The notes under the pieces are model-generated. The model was not told the origin of the DNA, did not search any database, and saw nothing but the letters and a program-made list of their open reading frames with translations. DNA of 64,000 bases, taken from Apus apus (Eukaryota > Chordata > Aves > Apodiformes > Apodidae). Shown in pieces: positions 23,001 through 32,999 of this stretch (position 1 is the stretch's first letter; each line of letters opens with the position of its first letter). The translations under genes were made by a program, and so were the position numbers. The stretch is from contig NC_067296.1 in NCBI RefSeq assembly GCF_020740795.1, positions 6,115,001 through 6,179,000 on the forward strand. The letters run 5' to 3'.

Positions 23001-23724
23001 GCTCCTGAGGGACCCTGGAACTTGGGACAGAGCCGTCTCTCCTGGCTGCAGTTGGGGCAAGGCTCCCACCTGGGTTTTGGGTTAGGACCTGAGCTTTCCA
23101 TGCTTGAAACCACCTCCCTTCCCCTAACACTGCCTCTGCAGCTCAGCTGGATAGATCCTGTCATCCTGCAGCCTGCAAGCTCCCGGACATCCCAGGCATG
23201 GCACCAGGGGTCCTAAATCTACCCCTGGGTGGAAACATCCCCCCATCGGGACCCCATCCCTCCTGCATAGAGGCTGCATGGGGTGTGCGTGAGTCTGCCC
23301 TGCAGCAGGGACACAAAACATCCCCGGGCACAGCTGCAAATCCGGGGCAGCACCTGCCACCCCTACGTGTGGGTGTCCCATCCCTACCAGGTCACAGGTG
23401 AGCCCCTCGCTCCCACCACAGCTGCCAAGAGCCAGGGAACACCCCACGGGACCCCCAACTCACCATATACTCCATGTTGGCAGCAGGAGGGGACACCTGC
23501 GCCCGCGCTTGGTTGTGATAGTCCAAAATGCTGCTCATGTCGCGGGGGGAGAGGTATCGCTTCCGACGGCTGCGGGGAACCCCCGCGCCCCACAGCAGCC
23601 CCACAGCCCTGCCCCTGCCTGGGGACAGCAGCTCGGTGGCGTTGGGCAGCAGGAGGGAGCAGGTCTGCTGGCTCATCCAGAAGCCTAAGGCGCTGAGGTA
23701 CAGGGGCCAGTGGAGCAGAGTCAT
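19878..23724 (-). CDS. R3HDML: R3HDML, secreted CAP-superfamily protein (5 coding exons)
   Basis: Coding exons are 23464-23724, 21919-22037, 21288-21420, 20131-20246 and 19878-20010. Together they encode 253 residues, the same length as I recall for human R3HDML. The product looks like a secreted preproprotein: a hydrophobic N-terminus (1-28), an Asn-Ala-Thr sequon at 28-30, a furin-type RRKR at 53-56, and a CAP domain from about 65 to 215. CAP features include LDYHN (67-71), [10 protein letters not shown]-like text ending exon 1, SHYTQMVW (CAP1 signature, 167-174) and [12 protein letters not shown] (CAP2-like). The C-terminus is Cys-rich, ending SNQVSWF. Despite its name the family lacks an evident R3H domain here. 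The molecular role is poorly known; relatives PI15 and CRISPLD are secreted. Every junction has GT-AG ends and consistent phase. Confidence 0.97.
20131..20246 (-). CDS. R3HDML: R3HDML coding exon 4
   Basis: Encodes [20 protein letters not shown] and [18 protein letters not shown] plus two bases of Lys210. It is flanked by cccacgcag and gtaagt. It holds the second half of the CAP1 signature and the CAP2-like CNYAIKGNW start. Confidence 0.96.
20247..21287 (-). other. R3HDML: R3HDML intron 3
   Basis: About 1 kb of intron with a GTGAGC donor and a GCAG acceptor. I see no repeat, RNA gene or additional exon in it. Confidence 0.8.
21288..21420 (-). CDS. R3HDML: R3HDML coding exon 3
   Basis: Completes Arg127 and encodes [20 protein letters not shown], then [13 protein letters not shown] and VCSHYTQ (residues 128-171). 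It contains the CAP histidine of SHYTQ. Acceptor ttttgcag, donor gtgagc. Confidence 0.96.
21421..21918 (-). other. R3HDML: R3HDML intron 2
   Basis: About 0.5 kb of intron with canonical GT-AG ends. Nothing else was recognised in it. Confidence 0.8.
21919..22037 (-). CDS. R3HDML: R3HDML coding exon 2
   Basis: Encodes [20 protein letters not shown], then [19 protein letters not shown] (residues 88-126) plus two bases of Arg127. Exon 1 stops exactly before Val88, so the exon joins in phase 0. Confidence 0.96.
22252..22314. repeat. Intronic block duplicated at 22783-22845, copy 1
   Basis: This copy contains TCCCTCCT..GGTGG, then TTTCTCCTCCCTTTAGGGCT and GGGTTATGATCT. A matching block lies about 530 bases to the right, in the same orientation. 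The blocks share roughly 50 of 60 bases by eye. Edges are approximate. Confidence 0.7.
22783..22845. repeat. Intronic block duplicated from 22252-22314, copy 2
   Basis: This copy contains ATCCCTCCTGTTGGTGGC, then TTTCTCCTCCCTTTAGGGCT and GGGTTAGGATCT, in the same orientation as copy 1. It may be a local segmental duplication or two fragments of an unrecognised old repeat. Confidence 0.7.
23464..23724 (-). CDS. R3HDML: R3HDML coding exon 1 (signal peptide and propeptide)
   Basis: Encodes 87 residues. It starts [15 protein letters not shown], has an RRKR site at 53-56, and ends PPAANMEYM at the donor (ATG/gtgagt). The ATG at 23724 gives a signal-like hydrophobic N-terminus. The frame stays open up to a candidate splice acceptor at 23809 but has no earlier ATG, which supports this start. 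Confidence 0.95.
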
Positions 23725-23808
23725 GCTAGCCCGGCCGGATCGGCTGGTGGCTTCTTGCTCCCACACAAAGTGAGGACAAGGCGGGTCACCGGTCCCTGGC
23801 ACGTGGGT
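23725..23808 (-). other. R3HDML: R3HDML 5' UTR part of the first coding exon
   Basis: A pyrimidine-rich acceptor (ttattcctctcctag) ends at 23809 on the minus strand, 85 bases before the ATG. This suggests an upstream noncoding exon, listed at 24441-24622. The splice is predicted from signals only. Confidence 0.55.
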
Positions 23809-24440
23809 CTAGGAGAGGAATAACACAGGCACCACTCAGGTTTGCCATGCACATGCAAACAGCGCTTCCTAAAACAAGATCAAGATAATTTTCCCTTTCT
23901 TTTCTTTTATAAATATATATTTTTAAATTAATCTCTTCGATAACCTCATGTATCACAGCAAATTCCTCAAAGACCAGCAGGAAGATGGCCAGGGAATTGT
24001 TTTTGGAGTTGTTTCTTTATAGAAAACAAACAAAAGGAGTATGAAGTCTCCCCTGATTTTTTACTGCTTGCACTTACCTGCCAGGCAGGGGCTGATCAGG
24101 AGCACGCTGAGGTATTCGCTGCAGCTGCCTGCCCTGTAACTTCCCAGGCATTTGGTGTGTTGAGTAAATCCCCAGCACAAATGGAAATATCAGACAGATA
24201 CAGAAATGCACGGCAAGCTTGAAAAGCACCAGCAAGAAATCCTAACGACTCTTTATCTCAGGGAAAGAAAAACCAACCACCACAAAACCAGAATAACTAA
24301 AAAAAAAAAAACAAACCACAAAAAACCAACAGCAGAGAAAAAGGCTGGAATATCACCTCATCTATCAGCTGATGCACCTCCTTACATCCCTGGCAGCCCT
24401 TTCCTGGAGCAGCAGGGAGGATATTCCCCCAGCTACGTAC

Positions 24441-24622
24441 CTTGAGGACTGAGCCAAGAGCAGCCGAGCCCGGCGGCAGCGGCAGCCGGTGGGATTGACC
24501 TTTGCAAACAACCTGCTGGGGCAGATGCAGGGGAGAGGCTCAGCCTAGCCCTGGCGGGCAGCCCGCCGGGGCCTCTGACGCAGAAGCTGCATCTTAACTC
24601 TTCCCCCCGGGAACGTCCTGAA
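24441..24622 (-). other. R3HDML: Probable noncoding first exon of R3HDML
   Basis: A consensus donor (CTCAAG/gtacgt) at 24440 and a TATA box at 24648-24653 frame an exon of about 180 bases. The donor pairs naturally with the acceptor at 23809. The 5' end is estimated as 25-30 bases past the TATA box. No transcript evidence is available here, so the model is inference from signals. Confidence 0.5.
24496..24508 (-). promoter_or_regulatory. HNF4-type DR1 motif in the R3HDML 5' exon
   Basis: The minus strand reads TTTGCAAAGGTCA, whose CAAAGGTCA half fits the HNF4/PPAR DR1 consensus. It lies about 140 bases past the TATA box of R3HDML. HNF4A is the neighbouring gene, so local regulation is conceivable but unproven. 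Confidence 0.45.
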
Positions 24623-24647
24623 GTTTGGAAGGAGCTCTGCTAGGAGA

Positions 24648-24653
24648 TTTATA
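24648..24653 (-). promoter_or_regulatory. TATA box of the putative R3HDML promoter
   Basis: CCTATAAATC on the minus strand contains TATAAA, correctly placed upstream of a spliceable 5' exon on the same strand. Confidence 0.55.
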
Positions 24654-24659
24654 GGCTGG

Positions 24660-27600
24660 TGGATGCCCCGGCGCGCACAGGCGCACGCAGGCACGCGGAG
24701 CCCTGCACCGCGGGGGGAAGGCAGCAGAGCCCGGCCAGCAGCTCCAACGGGCAGGGGGGCTGCTCCTCCACTGCTGGCTGGGGTTGGGTTTTTCCCTAGA
24801 TACCTACAGGGAGAGATTCCCAGAGTCGTCTCTCTCCTGTTCATCCCTCCCCAGCTGGGGTCTCTCTGGGAGCTGCGGAGAGGGAAGCGAATCCAGGTCG
24901 GTGAGGGATGGGGAGGGGGTTTTGCCCTGGGTTGATGGCTGAGGGGCTGATGTTCACTACAAAACCCAGGGTCACCTTGCTTTGGTGTGAGCTGAGCAGA
25001 TGGCAGAGACAGCCCTTGACAGGGGTGGCCGGGAGGGGACCTGGTGACTGTGTGTGCCCCTGGGCCAGCAGCTCTCCGCGTTAGAAATGAAGCCAGTTGC
25101 CTGGTGGGCTCCCCAAGGACTAGAGTTTGCTGCAGACCAGGGGGGCTCTGCCCAGCTCCCCACCGCCAACCTGGGCTGGTGATGCCTGGCCAGGGACATC
25201 TTGTCAGGGGAAAAGAGCCCTTCCTGTGTGAGTTGTGCTGCCCAGAGAGCCCAAGCGATGTCCAGGGGTCTGTCCCCGGGGAGGGGAAGCAGCATTCCAG
25301 CAGCATCCAGGGCATTTCCCTACAACATCCCGAGCTGTCACGGTGCCTGAGACTGCCTGTTTTATTGCAGGTCACAACAATGCAAGCCTGGCAGGCTCTG
25401 GAGGGGCTGCTCACACTGCCGGTCACATCTCCTCTTCCTCCCACCAGGCCTGGAGCCAGCAGCAGCATGTGAGCCATGGAGGGCTTGCTGCTGTCACCAT
25501 CCTGTGTCACTGTGTCCCAGGTGAGCAAAGTGCTGCCCCACACCTCACCAGGCCTGGGCTCCCAGGGCACAGGTGGGCTTGGAGACAGGATTTGGCTCTT
25601 TGGTTGCATGAGGGGGAGCACCAAGGCCAAACTGCTTCTCCTGACTGGTGGGAAGCACGGAGCCAGAGGCAGGGAGCAGAGACCAGAGTGCACCAGGGGA
25701 AAGCTGGTGCTTGGGCAGGGAGACAAGGAAGCTGCTGGGATGGTGAGGGAGGAGAAGGCAGTCCCACAGCAGCAGCCCACCACTGCTTCTTGTTCTCACT
25801 GGTTTGACTGGGAGGAGAATCGAGGATGCTGGCCACAAGACTCCTGCCCTGTGCTGGGACTGGTGCACATCCCAGAGCCTGCCAGCTGCAGCCAGCAGCC
25901 CAGGAGACCTGCAGTGAACAGAAGCCTACCAGAAGCTCAGGGGGGATCAGACCTGGGTGTGGAGAGGGAATAACACCCAGGTGCTGAGCTGATAGAAAGT
26001 CTCACCCTGCTGTGAGATTGTGCTGTAATAGTTCCCTGTGTATATTTTTCCTGGCATCTGCTCTCCCATAAAGCAACTCGAGATGCTGTGGGTCCTGGGC
26101 AGCAGCTGGAGACATGTTGGAGGTATGTTTCCATCTGCTCCCCACCCAGTGGATGGGATGATGGATATGCCAGAGAGGAGACAGGGAAACTGCTGCTGAG
26201 GTGTCTCTGGCCTTGCTCTGGTGCCATGGAAGGGAACCCTGGGTGCAGGGAGCAGCAGCAGCCATGGCTGGCAGGGCTGGGCATGCTGCAGGGGCCAGGC
26301 TGTGACACGGGGCTGGTGCTGGGCTCACTGGAAGGTCTGAATGGCCCCCAGTGTCTGCCAGCTTTCCAGGCTGCTTGTTGCAGGGGATCTGACCAGCTCA
26401 GCTGCACCTTCCCAACACCAGACCTCCCCAAAACACCAGCCATCTCTCTGCAGGTGCTGGCATCCCCAGCTTGCCCACACCCAGGTGGGACATTCACCTG
26501 TATGCAGGGGTGGGTGCCTGCTCCAGGGACTGGCAGCAGCTCAGCCCTTTGTGCCACACTGGGCACCTTCCCCTCAGCCCCAACTATCAAATCTCTCATT
26601 AGTAAGGCTGGAAAAAGCAGTTTCATTCCCAGCGGATTAGAAAGGCAGATGGGGACACGCAGCAGCGATTCAACTGGGCTGACTGGGGACACGATCTGGG
26701 CAGGCTGGGAGGAGCAGCCGCAGGGTAGGAAGGGCTCCGGGGTTGTGTTACGGGGAGGGGTTTTTAATGTTTTATTATTTCACGAAAGACAGAGCCCTGA
26801 GCAGCCCTGGCTCACCCGGCACCGTGAGCTGCAAAGCTTTGCATGTGAGAAATTGTTGTTAAAGTTTTGGTTTCCCCGGGGCTCAGGGAAGCAAACCCCG
26901 CAGCTCCCAGCGCCGGCAGCAGCCGAGCCCCCGCGCCCAGACAGGGCCGGGGCTTTGTCTTGGGTGCAGGTGGAAAGCACTGCTTAATCAGCACTCCGCG
27001 AGACAATCCACATTCCAGGAACTGGAAGGGGTTTGTGTCCCTGCCAGGCGTAATATCCTGCAGCCCAGACTGGCCTGGCTGCCAAAGCACACGGTATCTG
27101 CAGCGAGGACCTTGCTGGGAGCCAAGAAGCACAGGCATCCGGCTGGAGACAGCAGCAGAGCTGACAAATCCTCGTTTTAACGAGCATCAGGGGAAAGACA
27201 AGAGATAAATCACCAGGTTCACAGCACTCCCTTGGCCGAGACACCCACCGATGCTTTTACAACTGACACATGTAGCAGCTCGCTCCAGAATAAGCCAAAA
27301 GAGGACTTCTCTCTTGTGGTATTTTCTCCCAGCTGTTGGCTTCAGACATCACCCATCACCCGTGCATCACCGATAGTGACATGAGCCCACAGGGCTTTGC
27401 CTTTTGTGGAGGGATCTGCTGTGGTCCCTGAGCATCCCTGTGCCTGGAGGAGCTTGTCCTGGCTTTCCATAGCAGGAGCCTTCTCTCTGCTGGAGTAAAA
27501 TAAAACAAAACCAAAGCCGTGCTTGGACAAAACTGTTTTCTCAGGTAACACACAAAATCTGTTGCTCCAGTAAAATATTCCCCTCTTATGAGCAGAAAGG

Positions 27601-30600
27601 CTCATTTTCCAGCTTTGCTGTTCCTTTCCCCCAGTCCTTTCCCCAGGAAGGAAAGTGGGGCCTTTGATGGCTTTTTCCATTTCTAGAGCTCTATAGAGGT
27701 CCAACATATCCAGACCTTGGTTCCTCCCCATGCATCATGAAAAAAAGATCTTCCTTCTGACTTAGAGCTCAGAAGAGTTATTTCCACATGTTGTGACATG
27801 AGAAAAGCCAGGCTGAACTCCCATACATTTATTTGTGTTGTCCCTGGAATGAAACACTCCACTGAGTGTAACCCAAGCACTTTCTCTTAGCACTTACATT
27901 TTTTCATTGACTTCTCTAAAGGGTTCTCATTACTTTTTTCATCTGGTAGGGGAGATGGTTGATGTCCTGGTATCACCCTGTCCACATGGCACAGCTCATC
28001 CAGACCCAGATTTCACATCAAGCTAGTCAGGGTGTCCTCTTGGTCCTGTTCTTAAAACTTAGGAGCTCTGGCATTTTCAGGAATCTTTGGAGCAAATTTG
28101 AAGCAAGGTGGCCCATGGGCTTTTGCCAGAGCTTGCTGGATTGTTTATGAAGGGTTCAGTTACTGGGGGTTTTTTTAGGAATTTTTTTCCTGCTGGGCTA
28201 ATGCATTTGTGGCATTTGTTTGGGGGTATTAACTGAGGTGTCCCCCAAGGCTAACTTGCATCCTATGTGATCTCTTTGGCCAGCAGGTGGGTGTCAGTCT
28301 CCCCACCTCTCCCCCTGTCCTCTATGGCACCGTTGGACCTGTGGTCCCCACCACCACCCCACGAGTGCCTGTGAGGAAGCTGTGAAGGCCACAGGCTCCA
28401 GCCAGCACCAAGATATAATTGGAGCCTTTGAAAGGCAAGAAATTTTTCCACCAGCTCTAGAAATAACCCCCTCTGAAGCCGAGTGCTGCGGGCGGTCCTT
28501 TCTTGCAAAGGTGTTTTTTACAGTAACTGGGCTAAGTTTAGAAATCCACTTAACAAACAACACGGAAGCTCCTCTCAGCACCATTCTGAAGGGGGTTCAT
28601 TTGCTGTTTGCTAACGATTTATTTTTCAGCCCAGCGCTGTGGCTGCAGGATGGTCCTGCTGCACTCTGCCAAGGTGAGAAGGATCTAACAGGTCAATGGA
28701 AAGAGGAGCCCACTGCACCTTGAGTCAGCTGAGACCAGGATAGACCCAAACCCTGGAGCTAAACAGCAACTGGGACCTCCTTGCCAGTCACAGGCAGGCT
28801 GGGTACCAGAACACTCCACTGACCCTATCCCCACTGCACACCCACTTGCCCACCTGCCCACAGACTCATGTCAAGGACAGCAGCCCTGGGAACATGATGG
28901 TGGTGGGGTTTTATTGTGCTGGTGGTCTGCTCTCCATGTGGTCAGCTTTTGGGCTCAGTGGTGGGAAACCCATCAGGCCCACCCAGGGCTCCTGGTGGGA
29001 GTTTTTCCCAACCCACGGGACAAAACCAGCCTGCACGAGAGGCATCATCCAGATCATTTCTTTCCTCAATATCTGACCCAGCAAGCTCTACCTGTGTAAT
29101 GGTTGGGAAATGCTGCAGCTCCAGCAAAGGGCTGGACCAGCTGCTGGTTGGGGGCTATGGGATCACAGCCCTGAAAGCCCAGACCCAGTGAAGTGAACTC
29201 AGGACACCCTGGCAGCTTTACCATGTAATTTTCTTGCTTGGGCGGGTGTGTGCCACAGCCTGACTGCAGCCCCTGTGTATTCAGTCCGTTCCCCTTTTTT
29301 TTCCAAGACCAGAATTCAGATAGAAGCTGAGCCCCTGGCAGTGCTTCACAGGCGGGTTTGCCGTGGCTGCACAGGGAGCTCTTGTTCCTCTTCTCAGTGG
29401 TGGCCCCGCCGCTCACGTGCCCAGGCCCCCCGCCGTGGCACCAGCAAACACCCTCCAGCCATCCCACCAGTGCACGGTTCACTGTCTACAGCTGCAAAAT
29501 GATGTTTTTCTGCAGAAAAATGTTGCTGATGTTTGTTGGTTTGGCTCAGATCAAGTAACAGTGGGGCTAAGGGAGATGCTGCTTCTCCTCCCTGGCTTTG
29601 GAGGAAGAGGGGAATGTTTGCAGTGGTTTATTGTTCCTCAGGATGTTGGGATGAGGTCTCCTGAAGGTGTAGCTTCTCCTCAGGGTCTGTCTGGGGCATG
29701 TCTGGCAGGCAGAAGGACGCAGCTCAGGTGGGTGGTGATCACTCAAAGCCTGGCCAGCTTTAAAAGCAGACTCTGGTGAGACCAGGGGGGTGGTAGGAAA
29801 GGAAAGACACGACACAGGAGTTCCAAGAGGTGTCTGGAGGAGGTGAGGGGGCTTTGGACAGGAAAGATGTGCCTACAGGGGCTCTTGGTGTATTAATATA
29901 TCCTCACAAGGCTGATCAGCAGCAGCAGCTCAGCTCCCCAGGGAAGCCAGCAGTGCTGCAGCAGAGAGAGCACTTCATGAGTGAGACAGGGGTGTAATTC
30001 TGAACCTTTTGGTCACCTGAGTGACACTGGACAAACCACTTTCCATACCTATTTCTCTACCCGTACTATCACACCGATGAGGGCTACCAGAGAGCTTTGA
30101 GGGTTGCTGCTGACCAGCCCTGCATTGGAGTTGGTCCTGTCCCTCCAGAGGAGCAGGGCAGGACCACGCAGGATTTCTGCAACTTCTGCCTCTTTCTGGC
30201 ATTAAAGCTGAAATGAGCCTCAACAATTTGTGCTCACTTTTAAAATCTCTTTCTGTACCTGCACATCTTGGGGCTTCCTGGCTTCTGCCAGCAGAAAAGG
30301 AGCAGCCTGATGGACACTGTATCCCGCCCCCCCCCCCCCCTTCCACTCTCCCATAAAGATTTCTTGTGAATCTTTGCCAAGAAATCTCCCTTTTCTCATG
30401 GGACTTCCAAACTTTCCCACGTCCAGATGTCTGGACCCAAGCCACCAGATTTCTCTCTGCCTAGACATGACATTTCTCAGGTTCAACCACAGAGGCTCAA
30501 ATGTTTGCAAGGCCCGTTTTGCTCAAAGCTGGACAAAGGCTGGAAAAGCAGAAGATGATGGCCTCGGGATGCCCTTTTTTTGCCTTATTTCCTTCACCTT

Positions 30601-30900
30601 CACCTGAGGAAGATTATGTTACCCTGCAAAACCAGCTGGTGCAGCCCCTGCTCTGGCACAGCAGACAGGACACTCGAAGTGGGTGGACATGGGGGTGACC
30701 ATCCCAGCAGGGCTTGACTCCCTGATGTGCGTGTGCTTTAATCTGCCAGAGACAGAGGGTTTAAAACACATAGAAGGGGGGGGGGGAGGGAAATACAAAC
30801 CCACATATTTAGGAAGATACGGAAGGGAATCAGATTGCAATCAAAGCCTTGGAAGGTCAGACAAATTAGGACCACGGATGATGAGGTTGCCTCACTCTCC
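24660..30900. other. Intergenic region upstream of R3HDML
   Basis: About 6 kb without a recognised gene. A 412-codon open frame on the minus strand (24545-25783) runs across the R3HDML promoter and shows only low-complexity Pro/Ser/Gly translation, so I do not accept it. A 14-base C run lies at 30327-30340 and an 11-base G run at 30776-30786. A possible ancient SINE is listed separately. Confidence 0.6.
30005..30115 (+). repeat. Possible MIR-like ancient SINE fragment
   Basis: Text such as GACACTGGACAAACCACTTT, CCATACCTATTTCTCT and ACCAGAGAGCTTTGAGG resembles the MIR core and tail as I remember them (a 'ggcaagtcac.. cctc..ctgagcct' type order). Similarity is weak and by eye only. Confidence 0.25.
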
Positions 30901-30919
30901 CCACTGCTGCTGGGGGATG

Positions 30920-31450
30920 TACCGTGCGGGCAAGCCCGGAACAATCCAGCTTTCATCCCGCGGAGGGACGGGCCGGTGCCAGCTCCCCCAGCTCGCAGGG
31001 AGGCTCAGGGGGAAGGAAAGCAGAGAGGGACAGCAGCAAGCACCGAGCCGAGCAGGCGGCTGTTGCCCTTGGCACGGCCCCATCCCCGCTCCGCTTCCCC
31101 CGCAGACGCGGGACGCGGTTTGACCCGACGGCTCCTCCGCTGCCGGGAGCTGCTGCCCAGCCCGGGGCCCCGGGCAGGAGGGAGCCCTGCGGGGAACAGG
31201 GGCACCCGGAGCTTCTCCTCCCGGTATCTTCCCGGAGCCGAGGGGAAAGGCTCCCCGGGGGCTGCACGGCTCCCGGTGGGACTCAGTCGCAGCCCCGGTG
31301 GTTCCTCTGGGGATGGTCACCACCCGGCTGCGGTGGTCACCATCCTGGCTGAGAGCAGGGCAGGCTGGCATTGCCCCGGGGGGTTTGTCAGAGCCGAGGG
31401 TGCTGCGGCAGGTCTGGGAGAAGGGGTGAGGAATGAGCCCGGCTCCACCC
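30920..31450. other. Orphan CpG-rich block (island-like)
   Basis: A dense run of CpG dinucleotides (for example CGCAGACGCGGGACGCGG near 31100) stands alone, 6.3 kb upstream of R3HDML and 7.3 kb upstream of FITM2. Open frames exist on both strands (30835-31488 plus, 30892-31467 minus), but they are compositional and match no known protein. Such islands often mark promoters of unannotated transcripts. Boundaries are by eye. Confidence 0.55.
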
Positions 31451-32990
31451 GTCTGCAGCCTTCTCACCCGGTGCTCAGCTCTTCCTAGTCTTTTCCCTTC
31501 CCTTTTTCATCCTTATGCGGGCATTTTCATGCCGTCTTGACAAGAGACAGGCAGCCTGGCATCTCTGGTGGGTGGTTTGGTGGCTGGGGCCGGCTGCTGG
31601 CTGTCCTCCTCACCCCCTCCACTGGCTCCTACAGTCAGACCCCAGGGGCAAACTGGCCCAGCAAAGCCCCTCTCTCCAAAACCCAACACCTTGGATCCCT
31701 GTCTGTGTACTGGGAAGATGTCAGAAACTAGAACGTGTTACATTCATGGAAGTGTTTTTTGATCTTACATCTTCTGGCATGGGTGGCCCACAATTCCACC
31801 CTTAAGACCTGCTATAGCAGGTGGGAGATGCAACGTGCTCTCATGCTCTGGCAACAGCTGATGCCCATCTGGAGTAACTGGGGTGAATGAGGTGATTATA
31901 AAGCCGCATCAGCAGGGCTGGGGCTGGTTCTCTTCCTTTCTTTCCAGTCAGGAGCAGGACTGTCCTCTTCTGCCTGATCCAGTGATGGAAAGGATGAGAT
32001 GTCCCTGTGAGTTCATGGACTGTGCTAAGGGGACACCTCCAGATCTCCCAGCTGTGGTGTTTTGTGTCTCCCTGCTTCCCGAGGTGGTTCAGTACATCAA
32101 CAAGGCTCCCCTCTGTGTCTGCTGAAACCCCTCCAGCCACCTCGCACAGATGACTGTTGAGGTGGTGAGGAGGGTTAATTGACCCTGACAAATATTTACC
32201 AGTGTCTCTGGGTTTACAGAAACCTTGCTCCAGCTTCAGCTTTGAAGTGGAGTTCAAAGCACCAGCAACTCCCACATCTTGGGGGGACTGAGCTCACGCC
32301 AGCGTGCAAAAATGCTGCTCTGCCAGGAGGGGAACTGTGTCCCACCTCTTCCTTAGAGGACACCCAGCACAGCTCTGACATCTTCCATCATCTCACAGGG
32401 TCCTGCTTGTCTCCCCACACCAAGGTAAGACCTGCTTTGCCAATTGTTTGGAGCCTACATTAAATAAGCAGCCCAAAGAAAGGCCTTTTTTTTCCCAGCA
32501 AAGTGGCAGAACATGTTTCTCATGTATTTTTTTCCCTAACCTCTGAAGGGTGTCAACAGAGATTGGGCTGAGTTGCACATCTGTGGTGGGCTCATGCTTT
32601 TAAAAAAATAGCTTGTTTGAACTGTACAAATAAACACTTGTGAACAGAATCCTGTTTCTTTAAGTGAAGCTGGTAAATGCTCTGATTTAGTTAAGGATTT
32701 GGCTTTAATCTTATTTTTCACCAAACTTAAAGCTAGGGGGTGAAAAACATGTTGTTTATTCTCTGAACAGGTAGAGTCTTAGCAGCAGGATCACAACCTT
32801 CATCATCCCCCTCCTCCTTGGACTGTTGGTGAACCCTCTTCTCTGTGCACTGTTGACCACCCTCCACATTTCCCTCCCACCATGGTAAGGAGCAGACTGG
32901 ACTGCTGTGTTTTGGTAGGTGCTCTGGTCCTGGTGGACTGGAATGTGCTTCCTTCACAAGAGTTGGGAGCAGCCAGTTTGGTCTGCTTCA
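31451..32990. other. Intergenic region, nothing recognised
   Basis: Mixed-composition DNA without a convincing exon, RNA gene or repeat on either strand. Confidence 0.5.
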
Positions 32991-32999
32991 TGTTGGGAA

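Larger units (their letters stand above)
22038..23463 (-). other. R3HDML: R3HDML intron 1 of the coding region
   Basis: About 1.4 kb of intron. It contains two similar blocks of about 60 bases (see the repeat entries near 22.25 and 22.78 kb). No additional exon was recognised. Confidence 0.8.

Noticed and set aside
24545-25783. 412-codon open frame on the minus strand
   Set aside because: Runs across the R3HDML TATA box and putative first exon and shows no recognisable domain; compositional.
30835-31488. 217-codon plus-strand and 191-codon minus-strand frames in the orphan CpG block
   Set aside because: Compositional; no domain, no conserved start context and no splice structure. The block itself is kept as a finding.
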